Positions 49,401 to 62,520 of a stretch of DNA of 64,000 nucleotides are shown in pieces (within the stretch, counting starts at the first letter, position 1; each line of letters starts with the position of its first letter). The translations under genes were made by a program, and so were the position numbers. The DNA comes from Sympetrum striolatum (lineage: Eukaryota > Arthropoda > Insecta > Odonata > Libellulidae): positions 1,206,001 through 1,270,000 of the forward strand of contig CANPUZ010000031.1 in assembly GCA_947579665.1 (NCBI GenBank), read 5' to 3'. A model generated the notes under the pieces. It was not told where the DNA came from. It searched no databases and saw only the letters and a list, made by a program, of their open reading frames with translations.

Positions 49401-52400
49401 CAATAATTATACCTACCACCAGAATTAATAAGGATCGATTTTGAGCAATTTAAAATTTGCGATTTTTCAAATTTTCAAACGCTTATATCTCGCTTATTTG
49501 CAATGATAGCGCAAAACGAATGCTTATTAAGTATCAACAATAATTATATCTACCAACAGAATTAATGGGGATCGATTTTGAGCAATTTTAAATTTGCAAT
49601 TTTTCAAATTTTCAAACGCTTATATCTCGCTTATTTGCAATGATAGCGCAAAACTAATGCTTATTTAGTATCAACAATAATTATACCTACCACCAGAATT
49701 AATGGGGATCGATTTTAAGCAATTTTAAATTTGCGATTTTTCAAATTTTCAAACGCTTATATCTCGCTTATTTGCAATGATAGCGCAAAACGAATGCTTA
49801 TTTAGTATCAACAATAATTATACCTACCACCAGAATTAATGGGGATCGATTTTGAGCAATTTTAAATTTGCGATTTTTCAAATTTTCAAACGCTTATATC
49901 TCGCTTATTTGCAATGATAGCGCAAAACAAATGCTTATTTAGTATCAACACTAATTATACCTACCACCAGAATTAATGGGGATCGATTTTGAGCAATTTT
50001 AAATTTGCGATTTTTCAAATTTTCAAACGCTTATATCTCGCTTATTTGCAATGATAGCGCAAAACGAATGCTTATTTAGTATCAACAATAATAATACCTA
50101 CCACCAGAATTAATGGGGATCGATTTTTAGCAATTTTTAATTTGCGATTATTCAAATTTTCAAACGCTTATATCTCGCTTATTTGCAATGATAGCGCAAA
50201 ACGAATGCTTATTTAGTATCAACAATAATTATACCTACCACCAGAATTAATGGGGATCGATTTTGAGCAATTTTAAATTTGCGATTTTTCAAATTTTCAA
50301 ACGCTTATATCTCGCTTATTTGCAATGATAGCGCAAAACGAATGCTTATTTAGTATCAACAATAATTATATCTACCAACAGAATTAATGGGGATCGATTT
50401 TGAGCAATTTTAAATTTGCAATTTTTCAAATTTTCAAACGCTTATATCTCGCTTATTTGCAATGATAGCGCAAAACTAATGCTTATTTAGTATCAACAAT
50501 AACTATACCTACCACCAGAATTAATAAGGATCGATTTTGAGCAATTTTAAATTTGCGAATTTTCAAATTTTCAAACGCTTATATCTCGCTTATTTGCAAT
50601 GATAGCGCAAAACGAATGCTTATTTAGTATCAACAATAATTATACCTACCACCAGAATTAATTTGGATTGATTTTGAGCAATTTTAAATTTGCGATTTTT
50701 CAAATTTTCAAACGCTTATATCTCGCTTATTTGCAATGATAGCGCAAAACGAATGCTTATTTAGTATCAACAATAATTATACCTACCAACAGAATTAATG
50801 GGGATCGATTTTGAGCAATTTAAAATTTGCGATTTTTCAAATTTTCAAACGCTTATATCTCGCTTATTTGCAATGATAGCGCAAAACGAATGCTTATTTA
50901 GTATCAACAATAATTATACCTACCACCAGAATTAATAAGGATCGATTTTGAGCAATTTTAAATTTGCGATTTTTCAAATATTCAAACGCTTATATCTCGC
51001 TTATTTGCAATGATAGCGCAAAACGAATGCTTATTTAGTATCAATAATAATTTTACCTACCACCAGAATTAATGGGGATCGATTTTGAGCAATTTTAAAT
51101 TTGCGAATTTTCAAATTTTCAAACGATTATATCTCGCTTATTTGCAATGATAGCGCAAAACGAATGCTTATTTAGTATCAACAATAATTATACCTACCAC
51201 CAGAATTAATAAGGATCGATTTTGAGCAATTTTAAATTTGCGAATTTTCAAATTTTCAAACGCTTATATCTCGCTTATTTGCAATGATAGCGCAAAACGA
51301 ATGCTTATTTAGTATCAACAATAATTATACCTACCAACAGAATTAATAAGGATCGATTTTGAGCAATTTTAAATTTGCAATTTTTCAAATTTTCAAACGC
51401 TTATATCTCGCTTATTTGCAATGATAGCGCAAAACGAATGCTTATTTAGTATTAACAATAATTATACCTACCACAAGATTTAATGGGGATCGATTTTGAG
51501 CAATTTTAAATTTGCGATTTTTCAAATTTTCAAACGCTTATATCTCGCTTATTTTCAATGATAGCGCAAAACGAATGCTTATTTAGTATCAACAATAATT
51601 ATACCTACCACCAGAATTAATAGGGATCGATTTTGAGCAATTTTAAATTTGCGATTTTTCAAATTTTCAAACGCTTATATCTCGCTTATTTAAAATGATA
51701 GCGCAAAACGAATGCTTATTTAGTATCAACAATAATTATACCTACCACCAGAATTAATGGGGATCGATTTTGAGCAATTTTAAATTTGCGATTTTTCAAA
51801 TTTTCAAACGCTTATATCTCGCTTATTTGCAATGATAGCGCAAAACGAATGCTTATTTAGTATCAACAATAATTATACCTACCACCAGAATTAATGGGGA
51901 TAGATTTTGAGCAATTTTAAATTTGCGATTTTTCAAATTTTCAAACGCTTATATCTCGCTTATTTGCAATGATAGCGCAAAACGAATGCTTATTTAGTAT
52001 CAACAATAATTATACCTACCACCAGAAATAATGCGGATCGATTTTGAGCAATTTTAAATTTGCGATTTTTCAAATTTTCAAACGCTTATATCTCGCTTAT
52101 TTCCAATGATAGCGCAAAACTAATGCTTATTTAGTATCAACAATAATTATACCTACCACCAGAATTAATAGGGATCGATTTTAAGCAATTTTAAATTTGC
52201 GATTTTTCAAATTTTCAAACGCTTATATCTCGCTTATTTGCAATGATAGCGCAAAACGAATGCTTATTTAGTATCAACAATAATTATACCTACCACCAGA
52301 ATTAATGGGGATCGATTTTGAGCAATTTTAAATTTGCGATTTTTCAAATTTTCAAACGCTTATATCTCGCTTATTTGCAATGATAGCGCAAAACAAATGC

Positions 52401-52650
52401 TTATTTAGTATCAACAATAATTATACCTACCACCAGAATTAATAGGGATCGATTTTGAGCAATTTTAAATTTGCGATTTTTCAAATTTTCAAACGCTTAT
52501 ATCTCGCTTATTTGCAATGATAGCGCAAAACGAATGCTTATTTAGTATCAACAATAATAATACCTACCACCAGAATTAATGGGGATCGATTTTGAGCAAT
52601 TTTAAATTTGCGATTATTCAAATTTTCAAACGCTTATATCTCGCTTATTT
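46100..52650. repeat. Long-range duplicate at 5,343-bp offset (39 monomers)
   Basis: The monomer series at about 46,100-47,300 recurs at about 51,450-52,650. Markers: CTTATTTTCAATG 46,205/51,548, ATTTAAAATG 46,347/51,690, AGAAATAATGCGG 46,681/52,024 and TTATTTCCAATG in both. Private variants (TTGAATAATTTT and TTTAAGTTTTTT in the first only) show divergence since copying. Other monomers lie between the two blocks. Confidence 0.75.
46970..50300. repeat. 1,507-bp (11-monomer) higher-order repeat, about 2.2 copies
   Basis: ATATCTACCAAC 48,039/49,546, CAAACACTTATAT 47,558/49,065, TTATTCAAAT 47,271/48,778 and the ACACTAATTAT variants all recur at 1,507 bp, which equals 11 x 137. A partial third copy follows at about 50,100-50,300. 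Confidence 0.8.
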
Positions 52651-52979
52651 GCAATGATAGCGCAAAACGAATGCTTATTTAGTATCAACAATAATTATAC
52701 CTACCACCAAAATTAATAAGGATCGATTTTGAGCAATTTTAAATTTGCGATTTTTCAAATTTTCAAACGCTTATATCTCGCTTATTTGCAATGATAGCGC
52801 AAAACGAATGCTTATTTATTATCAACAATAATTATACCTACCAACAGAATTAATGGGGATCGATTTTGAGCAATTTTAAATTTGCAATTTTTCAAATTTT
52901 CAAACGCTTATATCTCGCTTATTTGCAATGATAGCGCAAAACGAATGCTTATTTAGTATCAACAATAATTATACCTACC

Positions 52980-55900
52980 ACCAGAATTAATATGGATCGA
53001 TTTTGAGCAATTTTAAATTTGCGATTTTTCAAATTTTCAAACGCATATATCTCGCTTATTTGCAATGATAGCGCAAAACGAATGCTAATTTAGTATCAAC
53101 AATAATTATACCTACCACCAGAATTAATGGGGATCGAATTTGAGCAATTTTAAATTTGCGATTATTCAAATTTTCAAACGCTTATATCTCGCTTATTTGC
53201 AATGATAGCGAAAAACGAATGCTTATTTAGTATCAACAATAATTATACCTACCACCAGAATTAATAAGGATCGATTTTGAGCAATTTTAAATTTGCGATT
53301 TTTCAAATTTTCAAACGCTTATATCTCGCTTATTTGCAATGATAGCGCAAAACGAATGCTTATTTAGTATCAACAATAATTATACCTACCAACGGAATTA
53401 ATAGGGATCGATTTTGAGCAATTTTAAATTTGCAATTTTTCAAATTTGCAAACGCTTATATCTCGCTTATTTGCAATGATAGCGCAAAACTAATGCTTAT
53501 TTAGTATCAACAATAATTATACCTACCACCAGAATTAATAAGGATCGATTTTGAGCAATTTTAAATTTGCGAATTTTCAAATTTTCAAACGCTTATATCT
53601 CGCTTATTTGCAATGATAGCACAAAACGAATGCTTATTTAGTATCAACAATAATTATACCTACCACCAGAATTAATTTGGATTGATTTTGAGCAATTTTA
53701 AATTTGCGATTTTTCAAATTTTCAAACGCTTATATCTCGCTTATTTGCAATGATAGCGCAAAACGAATGCTTATTTAGTATCAACAATAATTATACCTAC
53801 CACCAGAATTAATGGGGATCGATTTTGAGCAATTTTAAATTTGCGATTTTTCAAATTTTCAAACGCCTATATCTCGCTTATTTGCAATGATAGCGCAAAA
53901 CGAATGCTTATTTAGTATCAACAATAATTATACCTACCACCAGAATTAATAAGAATCGATTTTGAGCAATTTTAAATTTGCGATTTTTCAAATATTCAAA
54001 CGCTTATATCTCGCTTATTTGCAATGATAGCGCAAAACGAATGCTTATTTAGTATCAATAATAATTTTACCTACCACAAGAATTAATGGGGATCGATTTT
54101 GAGCAATTTTAAATTTGCGATTTTTCAAATTTTCAAACGCTTATATCTCGCTTATTTGCAATGATAGCGCAAAACGAATGCTTATTTAGTATCAACAATA
54201 ATTATACCTACCACCAGAATTAATGGGGATCGATTTTGAGCAATTTTAAATTTGCGAATTTTCAAATTTTCAAACGCTTATATCTCGCTTATTTGCAATG
54301 ATAGCGCAAAACGAATGCTTATTTAGTATCAACAATAATTATACCTACCAACAGAATTAATAAGGATCGATTTTGAGCAATTTCAAATTTGCAATTTTTC
54401 AAATTTTCAAACACTTATATCTCGCTTATTTGCAATGATAGCGCAAAACTAATGCTTATTTAGTATCAACAATAATTATACCTACCACCAGAATTAATAA
54501 GGATCGATTTTGAGCAATTTTAAATTTGCGAATTTTCAAATTTTCAAACGCTTATATCTCGCTTATTTGCAATGATAGCGCAAAACGAATGCTTATTTAG
54601 TATCAACAATAATTATACCTACCACCAGAATTAATGGGGATTGATTTTGAGCAATTTTAAATTTGCGATTTTTCAAATTTTCAAACGCTTATATCTCGCT
54701 TATTTGCAATGATAGCGCAAAACAAATGCTTATTTAGTATCAACAATAATTAAACCTACCACCAGAATTAATGGGGATCGATTTTGAGCAATTTTAAATT
54801 TGCGATTTTTCAAATTTTCAAACGCTTATATCTCGCTTATTTGCAATGATAGCGCAAAACGAATGCTTATTTAGTATCAACAATAATTATACCTACCACC
54901 AGAATTAATGGGGATCGATTTTGAGCAATTTTAAATTTGCGATTTTTCAAATATTCAAACGCTTATATCTCGCTTATTTGCAATGATAGCGCAAAACGAA
55001 TGCTAATTTAGTATCAACAATAATTATACCTACCACCAGAATCAATAGGGATCGATTTTGAGCAATTTAAAATTTGCGATTTTTCAAATTTTCAAACGCT
55101 TATATCTCGCTTTTTTGCAATGATAGCGCAAAACGAATGCTTATTTAGTATCAACAATAATTATACCTACCACCAGAATTAATGGGGATCGATTTTGAGC
55201 AATTTTAAATTTGCGATTTTTCAAATTTTCAAACGCATATATCTCGCTTATTTGCAATGATAGCGCAAAACGAATGCTAATTTAGTATCAACAATAATTA
55301 TACCTACCACCAGAATTAATGGGGATCGAATTTGAGCAATTTTAAATTTGCGATTATTCAAATTTTCAAACGCTTATATCTCGCTTATTTGCAATGATAG
55401 CGAAAAACGAATGCTTATTTAGTATCAACAATAATTATACCTACCACCAGAATTAATAAGGATCGATTTTGAGCAATTTTAAATTTGCGATTTTTCAAAT
55501 TTTCAAACGCTTATATCTCGCTTATTTGCAATGATAGCGCAAAACGAATGCTTATTTAGTATCAACAATAATTATACCTACCAACGGAATTAATAGGGAT
55601 CGATTTTGAGCAATTTTAAATTTGCAATTTTTCAAATTTGCAAACGCTTATATCTCGCTTATTTGCAATGATAGCGCAAAACTAATGCTTATTTAGTATC
55701 AACAATAATTATACCTACCACCAGAATTAATAAGGATCGATTTTGAGCAATTTTAAATTTGCGAATTTTCAAATTTTCAAACGCTTATATCTCGCTTATT
55801 TGCAATGATAGCACAAAACGAATGCTTATTTAGTATCAACAATAATTATACCTACCACCAGAATTAATTTGGATTGATTTTGAGCAATTTTAAATTTGCG

Positions 55901-57200
55901 ATTTTTCAAATTTTCAAACGCTTATATCTCGCTTATTTGCAATGATAGCGCAAAACGAATGCTTATTTAGTATCAACAATAATTATACCTACCACCAGAA
56001 TTAATGGGGATCGATTTTGAGCAATTTTAAATTTGCGATTTTTCAAATTTTCAAACGCCTATATCTCGCTTATTTGCAATGATAGCGCAAAACGAATGCT
56101 TATTTAGTATCAACAATAATTATACCTACCACCAGAATTAATAAGAATCGATTTTGAGCAATTTTAAATTTGCGATTTTTCAAATATTCAAACGCTTATA
56201 TCTCGCTTATTTGCAATGATAGCGCAAAACGAATGCTTATTTAGTATCAATAATAATTTTACCTACCACAAGAATTAATGGGGATCGATTTTGAGCAATT
56301 TTAAATTTGCGATTTTTCAAATTTTCAAACGCTTATATCTCGCTTATTTGCAATGATAGCGCAAAACGAATGCTTATTTAGTATCAACAATAATTATACC
56401 TACCACCAGAATTAATGGGGATCGATTTTGAGCAATTTTAAATTTGCGAATTTTCAAATTTTCAAACGCTTATATCTCGCTTATTTGCAATGATAGCGCA
56501 AAACGAATGCTTATTTAGTATCAACAATAATTATACCTACCAACAGAATTAATAAGGATCGATTTTGAGCAATTTCAAATTTGCAATTTTTCAAATTTTC
56601 AAACACTTATATCTCGCTTATTTGCAATGATAGCGCAAAACTAATGCTTATTTAGTATCAACAATAATTATACCTACCACCAGAATTAATAAGGATCGAT
56701 TTTGAGCAATTTTAAATTTGCGAATTTTCAAATTTTCAAACGCTTATATCTCGCTTATTTGCAATGATAGCGCAAAACGAATGCTTATTTAGTATCAACA
56801 ATAATTATACCTACCACCAGAATTAATGGGGATTGATTTTGAGCAATTTTAAATTTGCGATTTTTCAAATTTTCAAACGCTTATATCTCGCTTATTTGCA
56901 ATGATAGCGCAAAACAAATGCTTATTTAGTATCAACAATAATTAAACCTACCACCAGAATTAATAGGGATCGATTTTGAGCAATTTTAAATTTGCGATTT
57001 TTCAAATTTTCAAACGCTTATATCTCGCTTATTTGCAATGATAGCGCAAAACGAATGCTTATTAAGTATCAACAATAATTATACCTACCACCAGAATTAA
57101 TGGGGATCGATTTTGAGCAATTTTAAATTTGCGATTTTTCAAATATTCAAACGCTTATATCTCGCTTATTTGCAATGATAGCGCAGAACGAATGCTTATT
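52980..57200. repeat. 2,192-bp (16-monomer) higher-order repeat, two copies
   Basis: AACGGAATTAATAGG 53,391/55,583, TCGAATTTGAGC with GATTATTC 53,135/55,327, AATTAAACC 54,748/56,940 and CAAATATTC 54,949/57,141 are each exactly 2,192 bp (16 x 137) apart. Edge monomers differ slightly. Confidence 0.85.
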
Positions 57201-57529
57201 TAGTATCAACAATAATTATACCTACCACCAGAATTAATGGGGATCGATTTTGAGCAATTTTAAATTTGCGATTTTTCAAATTTTCAAACGCTTATATCTC
57301 GCTTATTTGCAATGATAGCGCAAAACGAATGCTTATTTAGTATCAACAATAATTATACCTACCACCAGAATTAATGCGGATCGATTTTGAGCAATTTTAA
57401 ATTTGCGATTTTTCAAATTTTCAAACGCTTATATCTCGCTTATTTGCAATGATAGTGCAAAACGAATGCTTATTTAGTATCAACAATAATTATACCTACC
57501 ACCAGAATTAGTAAGGATCGATTTTGAGC

Positions 57530-59450
57530 AATTTTAAATTTGCGATTTTTCAAATTTTCAAACGCTTATATCTCGCTTATTTGCAAAGATAGCGCAAAAC
57601 GAATGCTTATTTAGTATCAACAATAATTATACCTACCACCAGAATTAATAAGGATCGATTTTGAGCAATTTTAAATTTGCGATTTTTCAAATTTTCAAAC
57701 GCTTATATCTCGCTTATTTGCAATGATAGCGCAAAACGAATGCTTATTTAGTATCAACAATAATTATACCTACCAACAGAATTAATGGGGATCGATTTTG
57801 AGCAATTTTAAATTTGCTATTTTTCAAATTTTCAAACGCTTATATCTCGCTTATTTGCAATGATAGCGCAAAACGAATGCTTATTTAGTATCAACAATAA
57901 TTATACCTACCACCTGAATTAATAAGAATCGATTTTGAGCAATTTTAATTTTTCGATTTTTCAAATTTTCAAACGCTTATATCTCGCTTATTTGCAATGA
58001 TAGCGCAAAACGAATGCTTATTTAGTATCAACAATAATTATACCTACCACCAGAGTTAATATGGATCGATTTTGAGCAATTTTAAATTTGCGATTTTTCA
58101 AATTTTCAAACGCTTATATCTCGCTTATTTGCAATGATAGCGCAAAACGAATGCTTTTTTAGTATCAACATTAATTATACCTACCACCAGAATTAATGGG
58201 GATCGATTTTGAGCAATTTTAAATTTGCGATTTTTCAAATTTTCAAACGCTTATATCTCGCTTATTTGCAATGATAGCGAAAAACAAATGCTTATTTTAG
58301 TATCAACAATAATTATACCTACCACCAGAATTAATGGGGATCGATTTTGAGCAATTTTAAATTTGCGATTTTTCAAATATTCAAACGCTTATATCTCGCT
58401 TATTTGCAATGATAGCGCAAAACGAATGCTTATTTAGTATCAACAATAATTTTACCTACAACCAGAATTAATATGGATCGATTTTGAGCAATTTTAAATT
58501 TGCGATTTTTCAAATTTTCAAACGCTTATATCTCGCTTATTTGCAAAGATAGCGCAAAACGAATGCTTATTTAGTATCAACAATAATTATACCTACCACC
58601 AGAATTAATAAGGATCGATTTTGAGCAATTTTAAATTTGCGATTTTTCAAATTTTCAAACGCTTATATCTCGCTTATTTGCAATGATAGCGCAAAACGAA
58701 TGCTTATTTAGTATCAACAATAATTATACCTACCAACAGAATTAATGGGGATCGATTTTGAGCAATTTTAAATTTGCTATTTTTCAAATTTTCAAACGCT
58801 TATATCTCGCTTATTTGCAATGATAGCGCAAAACGAATGCTTATTTAGTATCAACAATAATTATACCTACCACCAGAATTAATGGGGATCGATTTTGAGC
58901 AATTTTAATTTTTCGATTTTTCAAATTTTCAAACGCTTATATCTCGCTTATTTGCAATGATAGCGCAAAACGAATGCTTATTTAGTATCAACAATAATTA
59001 TACCTACCACCAGAGTTAATATGGATCGATTTTGAGCAATTTTAAATTTGCGATTTTTCAAATTTTCAAACGCTTATATCTCGCTTATTTGCAATGATAG
59101 CGCAAAACGAATGCTTTTTTAGTATCAACATTAATTATACCTACCACCAGAATTAATGGGGATCGATTTTGAGCAATTTTAAATTTGCGATTTTTCAAAT
59201 TTTCAAACGCTTATATCTCGCTTATTTGCAATGATAGCGAAAAACAAATGCTTATTTAGTATCAACAATAATTATACCTACCACCAGAATTAATGGGGAT
59301 CGATTTTGAGCAATTTTAAATTTGCGATTTTTCAAATATTCAAACGCTTATATCTCGCTTATTTGCAATGATAGCGCAAAACGAATGCTTATTTAGTATC
59401 AACAATAATTTTACCTACCACCAGAATTAATATGGATCGATTTTGAGCAA
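57530..59450. repeat. 960-bp (7 monomers + 1 bp) higher-order repeat, two copies
   Basis: GCAAAGATAG 57,583/58,543, TTGCTATTTTT about 57,815/58,775, CAGAGTTAAT 58,051/59,011 and the GCTTTTTTAGTATCAACATT monomer are 960 bp apart. The extra base is a T inserted in CTTATTTTAG near 58,290 in the first copy. A related block (CACCTGAATT with TTAATTTTTCG) returns at 63,859, 5,948 bp after its match at 57,911. Confidence 0.8.
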
Positions 59451-59579
59451 TTTTAAATTTGCGATTTTTCAAATTTTCAAACGCTTATATCTCGCTTATT
59501 TGCAATGATAGCGCAAAACGAATGCTTATTTAGTATCAACAATAATTATACCTACCACCAGAATAATTGCGGATCGATT

Positions 59580-60960
59580 TTGAGCAATTTTAAATTTGCT
59601 ATTTTTCAAATTTTCAAACGCTAATATCTCGCTTATTTGCAATGATAGCGCAAAACGAATGCTTATTTAGTATGAACAATAATTATACCTACCACCAGAA
59701 TTAATAAGGATCGATTTTGAGCAATTTTAAATTTGCGATTTTTCAAATTTTCAAACGCTTATATCTCGCTTATTTGCAATGATAGTGCAAAACGAATGCT
59801 TATTTAGTATCAACAATAATTATACCTACCACCAGAATTAATGGGGATCGATTTTGAGCAATTTTAAATTTGCGATTTTTCAAATTTTCAAACGCTTATA
59901 TCTCGCTTATTTGCAATGATAGTGAAAAACGAATGCTTATTTAGTATCAACAATAATTATACCTACCACCAGAATTAATGGGGATCGATTTTGAGCAATT
60001 TTAAATTTGCGATTTTTCAAATTTTCAAACGCTTATATCTCGCTTATTTTCAATGATAACGCAAAACGAATGCTTATTTAGTATCAACAATAATTATACC
60101 TACCACCAGAATTAATGGGAATCGATTTTGAGCAATTTTAAATTTGCGATTTTTCAAATTTACAAACGCTTATATCTCGCTTAATTGCAATGATAGCGCA
60201 AAACGAATGCTTATTTAGTATCAAAAATAATTATACCTACCACCAGAATTAATAAGGATCGATTTTGAGCAATTTTAAATTTGCGATTTTTCAAATTTTC
60301 AAACGCTTATATCTCGCTTATTTGCAATGATAGCGCAAAACGAATGCTTATTTAGTACCAACAATAATTATACCTACCACCAGAATTAATGGGGATCGAT
60401 TTTGAGCAATTTTAAATTTGCGATTTTTCAAATTTTCAAACGCTTATATCTCGCTTATTTGCAATGATAGCGCAAAACGAATGCTTATTTAGTATCAACA
60501 ATAATTATACCTACCAACAGAATTAATGGGGATCGATTTTGAGCAATTTTAAATTTGCAATTTTTCAAATTTTCAAACGCTTATATCTCGCTTATTTGCA
60601 ATGATAGCGCAAAACGAATGCTTATTTAGTATCAACAATAATTATACCTACCACCAGAATTAATGGGGATCGATTTTGAGCAATTTTAAATTTGCTATTT
60701 TTCAAATTTTCAAACGCTAATATCTCGCTTATTTGCAATGATAGCGCAAAACGAATGCTTATTTAGTATGAACAATAATTATACCTACCACCAGAATTAA
60801 TAAGGATCGATTTTGAGCAATTTTAAATTTGCGATTTTTCAAATTTTCAAACGCTTATATCTCGCTTATTTGCAATGATAGTGCAAAACGAATGCTTATT
60901 TAGTATCAACAATAATTATACCTACCACCAGAATTAATGGGGATCGATTTTGAGCAATTT
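59580..60960. repeat. 1,096-bp (8-monomer) higher-order repeat, right
   Basis: TATGAACAAT at 59,671 and 60,767, and the neighbouring TTGCTATTTTT with GCTAATATC variants, are 1,096 bp apart. The same 8-mer length is seen near the left edge at 22.9-24.3 kb with different marker variants. Confidence 0.7.
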
Positions 60961-61019
60961 TAAATTTGCGATTTTTCAAATTTTCAAACGCTTATATCTC
61001 GCTTATTTGCAATGATAGC

Positions 61020-62520
61020 GCAAAACGAATGCTTATTTAGTATCAACAATAATTATACCTACCAACAGAATTAATAAAGATCGAATTTGAGCAATTTTAA
61101 ATTTGCGATTATTCAAATTTTCAAACGCTTATATCTCGCTTGTTTGCAATGATAGCGCAAAACGAATGCTTATTTAGTATCAACAATAATTATACCTACC
61201 ACTAGAATTAATGGGGATCGATTTTGAGCAATTTTAAATTTGCGATTTTTCAAATTTTCAAACGCTTATATCTCGCTTATTTGCAATGATAGCGCAAAAC
61301 GAATGCTTATTTAGTATCAACAATAATTATACCTACCACCAGAATTAATGGGGATCGATTTTGAGCAATTTTTAATTTGCGATTTTTCAAATTTTCAAAC
61401 GCTTAATTCTCGCTTATTTGCAATGAAAGCGCAAAACGAATGCTTATTTAGTATCAACAATAATTATACCTACCAACAGAATTAATAAAGATCGATTTTG
61501 AGCAATTTTAAATTTGCGAATTTTCAAATTTTCAAACGCTTATATCTCGCTTATTTGCAATGATAGCGCAAAACGAATGCTTATTTAGTATCAACAATAA
61601 TTATACCTACCACCAGATTTAATAGGGATCGATTTTGAGCAATTTTAAATTTGCGATTTTTCAGATTTTCAAACGCTTATATCTCGCTTGTTTGCAATGA
61701 TAGCGCAAAACGAATGCTTATTTAGTATCAACAATAATTATACCTACCACCAGAATTAATAGGGATCGATTTTGAGCAATTTTAAATTTGCGATTTTTCA
61801 AATTTTCAAACGCTTATATCTCGCTTGTTTGCAATGATAGCGCAAAACGAATGCTTATTTAGTATCAACAATAATTATACCTACCACCAGAATTAATGGG
61901 GATCGATTTTGAGCAATTTTAAATTTGCGATTTTTCAAATTTTCAAACGCTTATATCTCGCTTATTTGCAATGATAGCGCAAAACGAATGCTTATTTAGT
62001 ATCAACAATAATTATACCTACCAACAGAATTAATAAAGATCGATTTTGAGCAATTTTAAATTTGCGATTTTTCAAATTTTCAAACGCTTATATCTCGCTT
62101 GTTTGCAATGATAGCGCAAAACGAATGCTTATTTAGTATCAACAATAATTATACCTACCACCAGAATTAATGGCGATCGATTTTGAGCAATTTTAAATTT
62201 GCAATGATAGCGCAAAACGAATGCTTATTTAGTATCAACAATAATTATACCTACCACCAGAATCAATGGGGATCGATTTTGAGCAATTTTATTTTTGCGA
62301 TTTTTCAAATTTTCAAACGCTTATATCTCGATTATTTGCAATGATAGCGCAAAACGAATGCTTATTTAGTATCAACATTAATTATACCTACCACCAGAAT
62401 TAATGGGGATCGATTTTGAGCAATTTTAAATTTGCGATTTTTCACATTTTTAAACGCTTATATCTCGCTTGTTTGCAATGATAGCGCAAAACGAATGCTT
62501 ATTTAGTATCAACAATAATT
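61020..62520. repeat. Distant diverged copy of the 1,465-bp-type block
   Basis: The order of variant monomers matches 26.6-28.2 kb and 28.3-29.7 kb. It runs: AACAGAATTAATAAAG, GCTTAATTCTCGC with GAAAGCGC, TTTTTCAGATTTTC with CTTGTTTGC, the 96-bp TGGCGATCG monomer (62,170), CAGAATCAATGGGG, AACATTAATTAT, and TCACATTTTTAAACG. Additional monomers are inserted or lost and private changes exist (for example ATTTTATTTTTGCG), so this copy is older or rearranged. Confidence 0.75.
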
